Shown here: positions 24,301-32,135 of the stretch, in pieces | Position numbering within the stretch: position 1 is the first letter of the stretch | How the letters are laid out: each line of letters begins with the position of its first letter | The notes under the pieces: model-generated | Databases searched by the model: none | The model's input: only the letters and a program-made list of their open reading frames with translations | What the model was told of the DNA's origin: nothing | Position numbers and translations under genes: made by a program | Source: an uncultured Treponema sp. | GTDB lineage: Bacteria; Spirochaetota; Spirochaetia; Treponematales; Treponemataceae | Assembly: GCA_946407195.1 (NCBI GenBank) | Contig: CAMJNC010000004.1 | Coordinates: forward strand, 1 to 47,076 | Reading direction: 5' to 3' | Length of the DNA stretch: 47,076 nt

Positions 24301-25323
24301 ATGAATATAGCAGTTATTGGTGGAAGCGGTTTTGTTGGGACAAGACTTGTAAAATGGTTAAAAACAAAAGGTTATAATGTAAAGATTTTAGATAAGCGAG
24401 ATAGTGCAGATTATCCAGAATTATGGGTACGTTGTGATATTAGAAATGCACCTGATGAGATAGCAGAATATACGGAACTACTTACAGATTCTGATAAGTC
24501 AATGTCTATGCATTCACTTCTTGATGCTTTAAGAAGTAGTGATGTTGTAATTAATCTTGCTGCAGAACACCGGGATAATGTAACTCCAAAATCTTTATAT
24601 GATGACGTGAATGTAAACGGTAGTGAAAATATCTGTAAGGCATGTACAGAACTGGGAATTCATAAAATCATTTTCATAAGTAGTTGTGCTGTTTATGGTT
24701 TTGCACCGGCGGGAACAGATGAAACAGGAAAAATAAATTATTTCAATGATTACGGTCGTACAAAATATCTAGCGGAAGAAAAATATAGAGAATGGCTTAA
24801 AAATGATTCAGCAAATTGCGCTGTAATTATTCGTTCTACTGTAATCTTTGGAGAAAAGAATCGTGGAAACGTATATAATCTGATTTCTCAGATTTCAAGT
24901 GGAAAGTTCCCGATGGTAGGAAAAGGAACAAATCTCAAGAGTATGAATTATGTGGAAAATGTTGTTGCCTTTCTGGAATATGAGATTACACATGATAATG
25001 AATCTGGAGAACATCTCTACAATTATTGTGATGAACCTGCTTACGATATGAATCATTTTGTTTTGGAATGTTATAAGGTACTTGGCAAACCGAAAAATAA
25101 ACTTATACATTTCCCATATTGGCTTGCGTATTTTGGGGGACTTTGTTTCGATTTATTGGCATTTATTACACACCGTAAGTTTACAATAAGTTCCATTCGG
25201 ATAAAAAAGTTTATTCAAAATACATATTTTATATCAAACAACATAAAGAAAACAAATTTTGTCCCCCCGGTCTCTTTGGAAGAAGGCCTGCAACGAACAA
25301 TTACTTATGAGTTTTTGAGGTAG
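24301..25323 (+). CDS. NAD-dependent sugar epimerase/dehydratase (extended SDR)
   Basis: A protein of 340 residues. It has the NAD-binding GGSGFVG at residues 7-13, D32 (KILDKRD) for NAD preference, FISSCAVYGF, and the catalytic Y151-x-x-x-K155 (YGRTK). The C-terminal half resembles WcaG/UDP-sugar epimerases, ending in a hydrophobic and basic stretch. Family members are 4-epimerases, 4,6-dehydratases or reductases acting on nucleotide sugars, so this one likely makes a sugar donor for the locus. It lies 16 bases after the GT2 gene, with AAGGA before the start. The exact reaction cannot be assigned. Confidence 0.78.
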   Translation: MNIAVIGGSGFVGTRLVKWLKTKGYNVKILDKRDSADYPELWVRCDIRNAPDEIAEYTELLTDSDKSMSMHSLLDALRSSDVVINLAAEHRDNVTPKSLYDDVNVNGSENICKACTELGIHKIIFISSCAVYGFAPAGTDETGKINYFNDYGRTKYLAEEKYREWLKNDSANCAVIIRSTVIFGEKNRGNVYNLISQISSGKFPMVGKGTNLKSMNYVENVVAFLEYEITHDNESGEHLYNYCDEPAYDMNHFVLECYKVLGKPKNKLIHFPYWLAYFGGLCFDLLAFITHRKFTISSIRIKKFIQNTYFISNNIKKTNFVPPVSLEEGLQRTITYEFLR

Positions 25324-25326
25324 ATT

Positions 25327-26442
25327 ATGCAACAGAAAGCAAGGAATTCTGCATTTGAGTTATTACGAATAATAAGCATGGTATTAATTGTTATGCATCA
25401 TTATTCGGAGCATGGAGAATTTGATTTTATGTTACCTTTTAATATGAAATTATATTATGTTCAGTGCTTGCGAATGGGAGGTAAACTTGGAGTAAATTTA
25501 TTTGTTCTTATTTCTGGTTATTTTCTATGTAAATCCGAAAAAATAAATTTATTAAAAATATTTAAACTTGAAATTTGTGTAATATTTTATTCAGTATTAA
25601 TTGGGTTATTGTTCTTTTGTTTCCAGCCTGATAAAGAGTCATTAAGAGAATTATTACAAGAATTTACTCCGATACGTTCACAAAGATATGGATTTTATAC
25701 TACGTATTTTGCAATGATTTTATTTAGTCCGTTTTTAAATAAACTTGTTTATTATTTTAAGAAGGATGAATTGAAAAGGCTATTATTGTTAATTTTGATA
25801 ATTTGGGTAGTAATTCCTGTTATTCCAACTTTTTATGCAATTCGAATGTCAGAACTGGGCTGGTTTTTCTTTCTTTATTTATCTGCTGCTTATATTAGAC
25901 TTTATGGTAATGATTTATGTATGTGTGCAAAAAAATATTTTCTTATAAGTATTGGATGTTATGCGTTAGTTTTATTATCCGTTTTGATGTTTGATTTTTT
26001 GGGGGCAAGAAATATGATTTTTCAAAAAAAGTTTACATATTTTTTGCCAATGAATAGTATTTTGATTTTTTCAGCTTCCATAATGTTATTTATTGTATTT
26101 ACAAAATTAAATATTAACAATAACAAATTTATTAATATTATATCTTCAGCAACTTTTGGAATATATTTAATTCATGAAAATCATCTTTTAAGGCATTTTA
26201 TATGGGTTGATCTTTTTAGAAATTCTCAATTTATTAATTCAAACTTCATTTATTTACATTCTATAATTGCAATTAGTTCTGTATACATTGCAGGTACATT
26301 AATTGAATTAATTAGAAAATATGTTTTAGAAAGACCATTATTTATAATTATCAAAAAAATAATTCCCGATTCGTTGTTAGTGTCAGGTGAAAACGATTAT
26401 TTTGTTTTTTTTGCCGGACCTGAACATAAAGAGCAAAATTAA
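25327..26442 (+). CDS. Acyltransferase-3 family membrane O-acyltransferase
   Basis: A protein of 371 residues with about 10 membrane helices. The family start RNSAFELLRIISMVLIVMHHYSEHG is shown by its core FELLRIISMVLIVMHHY, where the R and the HH are the conserved active-site residues, followed by GGKLGVNLFVLISGYFL. These proteins (OafA/WecH type) transfer acetyl or succinyl groups from acyl-CoA through the membrane to glycans. It is the last clear polysaccharide gene. Together with the LbH acyltransferase at 10790 the locus has two different acylation enzymes. The start follows the previous stop by 3 bases. Confidence 0.85.
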   Translation: MQQKARNSAFELLRIISMVLIVMHHYSEHGEFDFMLPFNMKLYYVQCLRMGGKLGVNLFVLISGYFLCKSEKINLLKIFKLEICVIFYSVLIGLLFFCFQPDKESLRELLQEFTPIRSQRYGFYTTYFAMILFSPFLNKLVYYFKKDELKRLLLLILIIWVVIPVIPTFYAIRMSELGWFFFLYLSAAYIRLYGNDLCMCAKKYFLISIGCYALVLLSVLMFDFLGARNMIFQKKFTYFLPMNSILIFSASIMLFIVFTKLNINNNKFINIISSATFGIYLIHENHLLRHFIWVDLFRNSQFINSNFIYLHSIIAISSVYIAGTLIELIRKYVLERPLFIIIKKIIPDSLLVSGENDYFVFFAGPEHKEQN

Positions 26443-26460
26443 AAAAAAGGATAGTATGAT

Positions 26461-28632
26461 ATGAATGATGCCATTATAAAACTTCTTACACCAGTTATTG
26501 CATTTGCTAGTTTTTTCTGTTTAAATTTTTTTACTAAAGAATTTAGAAACGGAATAAAAAAACTACGAACTATTCAACGTGAAGTTGAACGAAACAATTC
26601 ACTATTTGAAGGAGATTTCTTTAGAGGGATTTTATCTTCTAAAGGGAAAAAAGGTATAATAAAAGAGTTTGTAGATGCTCTTCCATCAAAATCGGGAAAT
26701 AACGAAAGAATTTTTATTAATAAAGCAAAAAAAGAAAGTTATTTAATTATTGGTGAAAGTGGCTGCGGAAAAAGCACTTTTCTTCTTCAGGATTATCTTA
26801 AACATCCTTTTAGTTTATTTAGTACGCAATTCCCATTTATTCACTTATATAATTGGCTATTCTCGTTCTCTTTATTTTTGTCAGCAAATCAATTGATTAA
26901 TCTTGATGCTGAATTTATTAAATCAATAAAAGAAAACAACTCCTTTCATTCCATTAGACATTATAGGCTTTATTTGGATGGGTTAGATGAATTGGGAGAA
27001 CAGTTTGAGGCTAAGAAAGATTTAATATTTGAACTGATAAAACTTTTTAAGAATGCAGGTAAATGTGAAGTAAAGATTGCGTGTAGACGTAAGTTCGCAG
27101 AACGTAATAATTATTTTAAAGAAGTTTTTGAAAAAGAATGGTTTGCAGGCGGATATCAGGTTTATGAAATTGATTATTGGGATTCTGAATCTTTGGAAGC
27201 AATAGCAAAAAAAATTTTGGGAAATAAAAACTTAAAAAGAACCTTAAAAGTCCAGGCTACAGAAATATTTAATAATTCAAGAAAATGGGAAAAAAGATTT
27301 TCGCATTTCATGAAAACTAATTATTCAAAAGTATTTATGACTACAACTACATTTGATAAATGTCTTATTAATTCTCCATTACTTTTAATGCTCTTTTTGT
27401 ACACAAATCTATTTACCTTAGATAAGATTGATTTATCAGATTCTATATCTAAATATGAATTATATGAAAAGTTTATTAATGCCCTTGGCTTTACTGCAGG
27501 TGCTGCTACTTCTGAATTACAGGAAGAAAAAAAGACATTAGCTGAAATTGCATTTAATCACTTTGTGAAAATTAATACTTCTGATTATAGTAGAATTGAT
27601 TCTTCTGAAGAGACACAATTATCATCTGTAAATAAATTAAAAAAAATAATAAAAGAAATAAATGGTGATGATAAGCAGGAAATTAGTTTTATTCATTATT
27701 CTTTTCTGGATTTTTTTGTTGCTTATCATTATCAATCGGTTTTATGTAATACTCATCTGGAAGCAGAAGATTATGTCAAAGTCCTTGGGGTAGACTATCA
27801 GAATGAAATTGCAGATTTTATAACAGATACACTATTAGTTAAAAACATAAGTAATGATTTATTTCTAAACATGAAAAGTATATACTCCTCTATAATACAA
27901 AAACGATTTTTGGATAAGAGTTCTGTAAAAACTTTTCTGGCAAAAAAAGAAATAGCCTTCAGATTAGGAAGATTATTATATCCTTCTAGAGATGTGAGGG
28001 AAGAGGTTTCTGCCTTCCTCAAAGATATGTATTATACTGACGAGCAGACTTATAAGAATGATAAAGAGCCTGACCTTCATCTTGCTATGCTCAAACGCTG
28101 GCTTGCAATTGCGGGTAGTTTGTTGAACACGAAAGATGGAGAAGAAATAGAAATCGATTATATAAAGAAGATGATTTGTAAGCCTTATACTGATAATATT
28201 GAGGATCTGGCGAATCGTTCTCAAACTCTTGTTTTCTACGGTGATGTAACAAAGGTATCTGCCCTGGATTATAAAGATGAAAATCCCGAAACTCCATGTA
28301 ATAATTCTATAAAAAAAAGAATTAATCGACTTTTATATATAAATGACAAAAAGAGTTTTAAATTATTAGATAAAGGTTTGAATCCAAGAGACCCGGAATT
28401 AAAATATTATTGTTTCAGGGCTTTTGATTTAGCTTCGATTTATTGTTTGCTTAGATTCCATGGAGGAAGTAACAGTCTATTTATTGAAGAATTAGAATCT
28501 CATGAACCAAAAATTAAAGTAAAAGGCATAAGAGTTTCTTTTGAAAATGCAAACCCCGAAAGGGAAAAAATTATGCAACTGCTTATAGAAGCATTAAGTT
28601 CTAATTCTTTGCAAGAAAAAATAGATATGTAA
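26461..28632 (+). CDS. Membrane-anchored NACHT (STAND) NTPase
   Basis: A protein of 723 residues. One hydrophobic helix lies at about residues 6-24, a linker at 25-95, then a NACHT domain: Walker A GESGCGKST at 98-106, Walker B LYLDGLDELGE at 170-180 with the acidic DGLDE typical of NACHT, and IACRRKF after it. A winged/helical region (SFIHYSFLDFFVAYHY, about 405-420) matches the NACHT-associated helical part. The last 280 residues are alpha-helical without recognised repeats and may be the sensor. Bacterial NACHT proteins are known antiphage defence factors, some with membrane-helix effectors. It lies 18 bases after the acyltransferase gene, at the edge of an accessory region. A defence role is inferred. 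Confidence 0.75.
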   Translation: MNDAIIKLLTPVIAFASFFCLNFFTKEFRNGIKKLRTIQREVERNNSLFEGDFFRGILSSKGKKGIIKEFVDALPSKSGNNERIFINKAKKESYLIIGESGCGKSTFLLQDYLKHPFSLFSTQFPFIHLYNWLFSFSLFLSANQLINLDAEFIKSIKENNSFHSIRHYRLYLDGLDELGEQFEAKKDLIFELIKLFKNAGKCEVKIACRRKFAERNNYFKEVFEKEWFAGGYQVYEIDYWDSESLEAIAKKILGNKNLKRTLKVQATEIFNNSRKWEKRFSHFMKTNYSKVFMTTTTFDKCLINSPLLLMLFLYTNLFTLDKIDLSDSISKYELYEKFINALGFTAGAATSELQEEKKTLAEIAFNHFVKINTSDYSRIDSSEETQLSSVNKLKKIIKEINGDDKQEISFIHYSFLDFFVAYHYQSVLCNTHLEAEDYVKVLGVDYQNEIADFITDTLLVKNISNDLFLNMKSIYSSIIQKRFLDKSSVKTFLAKKEIAFRLGRLLYPSRDVREEVSAFLKDMYYTDEQTYKNDKEPDLHLAMLKRWLAIAGSLLNTKDGEEIEIDYIKKMICKPYTDNIEDLANRSQTLVFYGDVTKVSALDYKDENPETPCNNSIKKRINRLLYINDKKSFKLLDKGLNPRDPELKYYCFRAFDLASIYCLLRFHGGSNSLFIEELESHEPKIKVKGIRVSFENANPEREKIMQLLIEALSSNSLQEKIDM

Positions 28633-28754
28633 GAACTGATCATTATCTTCTGTAACTGCCGGTGTTAAACTTTAGATTTTTTTTGCCGGCATGGCCACCA
28701 GAAGCAAGCCTCCTTCGGATTGCATATAACTGCAACACTTTTTTAATACAGTAA

Positions 28755-29738
28755 TTACCACAAATTATTAATATATAATTGTATATCAGGTAGAGAAACA
28801 ATTTTATATTTGTTTTTTATGTCTGTAAAGTAGTTGAATATTAAATTATTATCTATTATTCGATTAGATGCGTCATTTTCAGAAAGTCCTTCACGTGCTT
28901 TTAACCAAGGGAGTTCTTTATGGGTAAACTGTTCGAGTATTTTCCCGCTATATTTGCCAAAATATTCGATCACCAGATTTAGTATAGATGTCTCTTGTGA
29001 CATGAGTTCTGGGGCTTTTAATGGCTGTGGTATTGCATCATATTTATAGTCTCTGTATTTTTCATATACATTTCTATAAACTGGACCGTGCACCCATGCT
29101 TCACATTCATCTGTAAATGCAAACTTATTGTAAAAAATTATGAAGCAGGCCTGTGTATAATAAAGCATTTTTTGTAGTTGTAGAGGGGTAATATCACCAC
29201 ACTTTGCAAGAAGATATGTTGCATACAAAAAGAGGATAGAGGTTTCATTTCTGTTAATAAGATTATTTGCTGCTACTATAGTTTTCCTTAAAGTTATCTC
29301 ATTCAATAAGTTTTTATTTTGTTCAACCAACTCCAAATAAAAAGACGGATTGTTATATACACGGGAAAGTAATTGCTGTGTAGATTTTTTGGGAATACTT
29401 CCATTTAAATAATTTGTAAATGTCTGCTCTCCAAGCCCAATTGCAACAGAGAAGGGGCGTTTTCCGATATTATATTTTGTAAGCAGCTCTTCAAGCTGTT
29501 GTATTGACAGATAGCCATTCTGCCTGCGCCAGGCAGCTTCTCTTTGAGCCAGATTAAAATTATGAAGTTCTCCTACCCAGACTTCATTGTGACAATTCGG
29601 ACAGTAGGCTCTTTTTGTTAAAATGGATGCCTCACTTCCAAAGGTATTCATTACTTCATATTTTTCTATAATATTACATTTAACTTCTTTATCGCAGTGT
29701 TCGCAATACTGTATGATTTTTGTAGTTTTGTTTTTCAT
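28755..29738 (-). CDS. Panacea-domain antitoxin with YgiT-type zinc finger and HTH
   Basis: A protein of 327 residues with three parts: a zinc finger C12-x-x-C15 and C46-x-x-C49 (MqsA/YgiT type), an XRE-like HTH at about 75-125 (SIQQLEELLTKYNIGKRPFS, then GEQTFTNYLNG), and a C-terminal Panacea (DUF4065/SocA-like) domain from about 170 with LQLQKMLYYTQA and EAWVHGPVYRNVYEKY. Panacea proteins are known as promiscuous antitoxins paired with many unrelated toxins, and the zinc-finger/HTH part normally represses the operon. The gene lies 27 bases after the 141-residue protein gene, in the same direction, which makes that protein the candidate toxin. No strong ribosome binding site precedes it, so translation may be coupled. 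Confidence 0.8.
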   Translation of the reverse strand: MKNKTTKIIQYCEHCDKEVKCNIIEKYEVMNTFGSEASILTKRAYCPNCHNEVWVGELHNFNLAQREAAWRRQNGYLSIQQLEELLTKYNIGKRPFSVAIGLGEQTFTNYLNGSIPKKSTQQLLSRVYNNPSFYLELVEQNKNLLNEITLRKTIVAANNLINRNETSILFLYATYLLAKCGDITPLQLQKMLYYTQACFIIFYNKFAFTDECEAWVHGPVYRNVYEKYRDYKYDAIPQPLKAPELMSQETSILNLVIEYFGKYSGKILEQFTHKELPWLKAREGLSENDASNRIIDNNLIFNYFTDIKNKYKIVSLPDIQLYINNLW

Positions 29739-29765
29739 AGTAGGTGGCTTCCTTATAAAAAATAA

Positions 29766-30191
29766 TTAAAATAACGTCGTCAAAGATTCCGGGTTATCCG
29801 AAGGGTGAAAAGAAAGTACTAAGGTACTTTTTTCTTTCTTATTTGTTTTTATATAAATAACGAGAGTATCTTCCTTAGGACCTCCCTTTATTATCTTCAT
29901 AAACTTTCCGTCATAGCGGAAAATAAAAAGTAAATCTCCGGCATTTTCTCCTTTTTGGTACCAGCAAAAATTCTTATAGGTTAAACTAAGTAATACGCTT
30001 TTTATTTTTCCTGTAAGCGATACATATTCACTGTTTTCAAGAAATGAAATTGTCTTTTCATTTTCTCTTGAAACAGTGAATTTTCCATTCTTGATATCAG
30101 GATGAATCTTAGCTAAATAAGATTTTACTTCATCGATTGTGATATCTGTACAATGTTCGTGTGGATCTAAAATTTCTTCACATGAGCGCAT
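29766..30191 (-). CDS. Candidate toxin paired with the Panacea antitoxin
   Basis: A protein of 141 residues, not recognised. It is a soluble alpha/beta protein with a helix TIDEVKSYLAKIHPDI, strands FTVSRENEKTISFLE and LLFIFRYDGKFMKIIKG, and a basic stretch TNKKEKSTLVLSFHPSD. There is no signal peptide or membrane helix. It is the first gene of the two-gene unit, in the toxin-first order common for Panacea pairs. A promoter TTGGCA-17-TATATT ends only 7 bases before its ATG, and the next Met is far inside the protein, so the mRNA is probably leaderless. The toxin role is inferred from position only; it could instead be a third, regulatory component. Confidence 0.5.
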   Translation of the reverse strand: MRSCEEILDPHEHCTDITIDEVKSYLAKIHPDIKNGKFTVSRENEKTISFLENSEYVSLTGKIKSVLLSLTYKNFCWYQKGENAGDLLFIFRYDGKFMKIIKGGPKEDTLVIYIKTNKKEKSTLVLSFHPSDNPESLTTLF

Positions 30192-30198
30192 AATTTAA

Positions 30199-30227
30199 AA
30201 TATACTACTGAAATAATAAAATGCCAA
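30199..30227 (-). promoter_or_regulatory. Promoter of the toxin-antitoxin pair
   Basis: On the minus strand, TTGGCA (30227-30222), a 17-base spacer and TATATT (30204-30199); both boxes match the consensus at five of six positions. The start codon follows the -10 by 7 bases. Confidence 0.75.
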
Positions 30228-30335
30228 GTAAAAAATGTATAAAATTGTACAAAAAAATATTGATAAGGTCTTAATACTTGCAATAATCACTTTCCTATTA
30301 TAAACTGTAGCTGGGTTGGGGAAGGAGAGAAAGTT

Positions 30336-30659
30336 TTGAATCATAAAAGTATACTAGCTGTGCTTGCAGCCTTGTTTTGTGCCGGCCTGATTAGCTCTAT
30401 TTCGACATTTCATTCCTATATAGTATTTTATCCTGAACTTTTTTATGCCTGTGTTTTTGCGGTGCTGGTTATTGTGTGCATTGTGTTCTTTTGCAGCGAA
30501 GACCGTGCGGCTAAAAAACATAAAAGACCGAGCTTTGTAAAAGTTGTAGACCAGCACATGTTTATTTCTAAAAAAGAACCAGTTACTCTTCGTCAGAGAA
30601 AAAATCTGTTCATGCGTGTAAGCATTATTGCACTTCTTGGATTTTTTAGAAAGAAGTGA
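30336..30659 (+). CDS. Small membrane protein, unknown function
   Basis: A protein of 107 residues that starts at a TTG (GAAGGAGAG at 30321-30329 is well placed). Two hydrophobic segments at about 5-25 and 33-52 are followed by a strongly basic cytoplasmic part (DRAAKKHKRPSFVK) and a last segment VSIIALLGFFRKK. No family is recognised. The gene stands alone between the divergent toxin-antitoxin pair and a transporter remnant. The coding call rests on the ribosome binding site and the membrane-protein pattern, and is moderate. Confidence 0.5.
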   Translation: MNHKSILAVLAALFCAGLISSISTFHSYIVFYPELFYACVFAVLVIVCIVFFCSEDRAAKKHKRPSFVKVVDQHMFISKKEPVTLRQRKNLFMRVSIIALLGFFRKK

Positions 30660-30671
30660 TAAAATCCTTTC

Positions 30672-30725
30672 GTGTTTTTAAAAGCGTTTATTAAGCGGGA
30701 GCCTGTTTTGTTTGCGGATATTTAG
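30672..30725 (+). pseudogene. Remnant of the 5' end of a second anion-transporter gene
   Basis: From a GTG at 30672 the frame reads VFLKAFIKREPVLFADI and then stops. The transporter at 32136 begins MSFIKREPVLFAAL. The bases GAGCCTGTTTTGTTTGC are identical in both (30699-30715 and 32154-32170), and TAAAAT lies just upstream in each. The rest of the second copy is missing, replaced by the opposite-strand ATPase gene that ends at 30722. Confidence 0.6.
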
Positions 30726-31948
30726 AATAACTCTCCTCCCTTCATAAGGTCCGGCAGGTTCTTGTGAATAATGCCGTTACGATGCTGAATCGGGTCGCTT
30801 CTGGTAAGGACATATTTTGGATAATTATCCTTTATTGATTCAAGCGGCCTGTATTCACGCTCCTCAGTTTCCGGGCTGGACATGATTGTCATACAAATCT
30901 GAAGGTATGCGTAATCAATGTCTTTTCGGAGAATGAAGTCACATTCCAGTTTCCCGATACGGCCTACACTTACTGAATAGTCGTTTGAGCGTGCATAAAT
31001 ATAGGCGACGTTTTCCATAACCGGGCCGTAGTTTATGCGGTTGTCGGTATTTGTGGAGTAGTAAAATCCCAGGTCGGAAAGATAATATTTCTTTTCTCCT
31101 GCTATGGATTTTTTTGATTTCAAATCAAAGCGGCTGCATTCATAAAGAATTTTTGCGTCACAAAGAATCTTGATATAGTTATTCAATGTCTCCCTTTTGA
31201 TTTTTGTGCCGTCTTTTTCAAGAGCTTCCAGCATGTTTGTAAGGCTTGTCGTTGCACCAAAATTGTTTATAAGGTACTGCTGGATTTTCTGAAAGACAGA
31301 AACGTTTCTGATTTTAACCCTGCGCCTGATGTCCTTCTGAAAAATTTCAGATATTACGCCCGTCACATAAGTTTTTTTATCCTGCAGGGAATCATACTGA
31401 ACGGCTTTTGGAAATCCGCCTTCCATAAGATAATTGTCAAATTCCTGAACCAGATTCTGATTGATGTTCTTTTTTAGGAAAGCCTTCATGCCAAGATATT
31501 CCTGGAAGTTCAGAGGGAACATCTCAAACTCAATGTATCGTCCCGTAAGCTTTGTAATAAGCTCGCCGCTTAAAAGATAGGAATTTGAGCCTGTTATGAA
31601 AATTGAAATATCACCTTCATCCCGGAATTCGTTAAGGACTTCTTCAAAGTCAGTTACATTCTGAACTTCATCAATAAAAAGATATTTGAGTCCCTTTACC
31701 TTAATGTTGTCTTCTATGAGTTTTTCCAGCTGATCCGGAGTTTTGATGCTTCTGAAACCGCGCTTGTCCAAATCGAAATAGATTATGTTTTCTTTCAAAA
31801 CGCCATTTTCTTCAAGTTCTTTTGCGATAGTCAGCATAAGACTTGATTTTCCGCAGCGTCGTACTCCTGTAATAACCTTGATGATTTCCGTATCGTTGTA
31901 AAAGCCGCGGATTTTTTTCAAATATGATTCACGCTTGTAATATTTCAT
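30722..31948 (-). CDS. AAA ATPase with DUF4143 domain
   Basis: A protein of 408 residues. Walker A is GVRRCGKSS at 28-36 (the family form GxRRxGKSS), Walker B is KYLFIDEVQNV, and sensor 1 is IFITGSNSYLLSGEL. The C-terminal DUF4143 part (YYLSDLGFYYS, ENVAYIYARS, ECDFIL) resembles a restriction-endonuclease fold. The family is common in anaerobes and of unknown function. AGAAGGTG lies 5 bases before the ATG. It lies between the remnant and the intact copy of a transporter gene, which suggests that it arrived as a module. The family call is firm; the role is unknown. Confidence 0.88.
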   Translation of the reverse strand: MKYYKRESYLKKIRGFYNDTEIIKVITGVRRCGKSSLMLTIAKELEENGVLKENIIYFDLDKRGFRSIKTPDQLEKLIEDNIKVKGLKYLFIDEVQNVTDFEEVLNEFRDEGDISIFITGSNSYLLSGELITKLTGRYIEFEMFPLNFQEYLGMKAFLKKNINQNLVQEFDNYLMEGGFPKAVQYDSLQDKKTYVTGVISEIFQKDIRRRVKIRNVSVFQKIQQYLINNFGATTSLTNMLEALEKDGTKIKRETLNNYIKILCDAKILYECSRFDLKSKKSIAGEKKYYLSDLGFYYSTNTDNRINYGPVMENVAYIYARSNDYSVSVGRIGKLECDFILRKDIDYAYLQICMTIMSSPETEEREYRPLESIKDNYPKYVLTRSDPIQHRNGIIHKNLPDLMKGGELF

Positions 31949-31966
31949 AATGCACCTTCTGATTTT

Positions 31967-31995
31967 ATTGTATGTACAAAAAGAAATAATTGCAA
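31967..31995 (-). promoter_or_regulatory. Promoter of the DUF4143 ATPase
   Basis: On the minus strand, TTGCAA (31995-31990), a 17-base spacer and TACAAT (31972-31967). The transcript would start near 31960 and carry a normal ribosome binding site, in contrast to the leaderless genes nearby. Confidence 0.65.
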
Positions 31996-32099
31996 GTTAA
32001 AAGGGTTGTATTTTTATAAAATTTGAATATTACCCCCTTAACCTGCAGATATTTAATAAAATATTAAACAGGGATAATGATATAGAGTAACACCGATGC

Positions 32100-32129
32100 T
32101 TGACCGCTTCTTTTCTTTCTAGTTAAAAT
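32100..32129 (+). promoter_or_regulatory. Promoter of the anion transporter
   Basis: TTGACC (32100-32105), an 18-base spacer and TAAAAT (32124-32129). The start codon at 32136 follows the -10 by only 6 bases, and no Shine-Dalgarno sequence is present. Confidence 0.65.
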
Positions 32130-32135
32130 ACCCGC

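Noticed and set aside
28633..28754. Possible terminator between the convergent NACHT and Panacea genes
   Set aside because: GCCGG occurs twice near a T-run, but no stem of useful length followed by T residues could be built.
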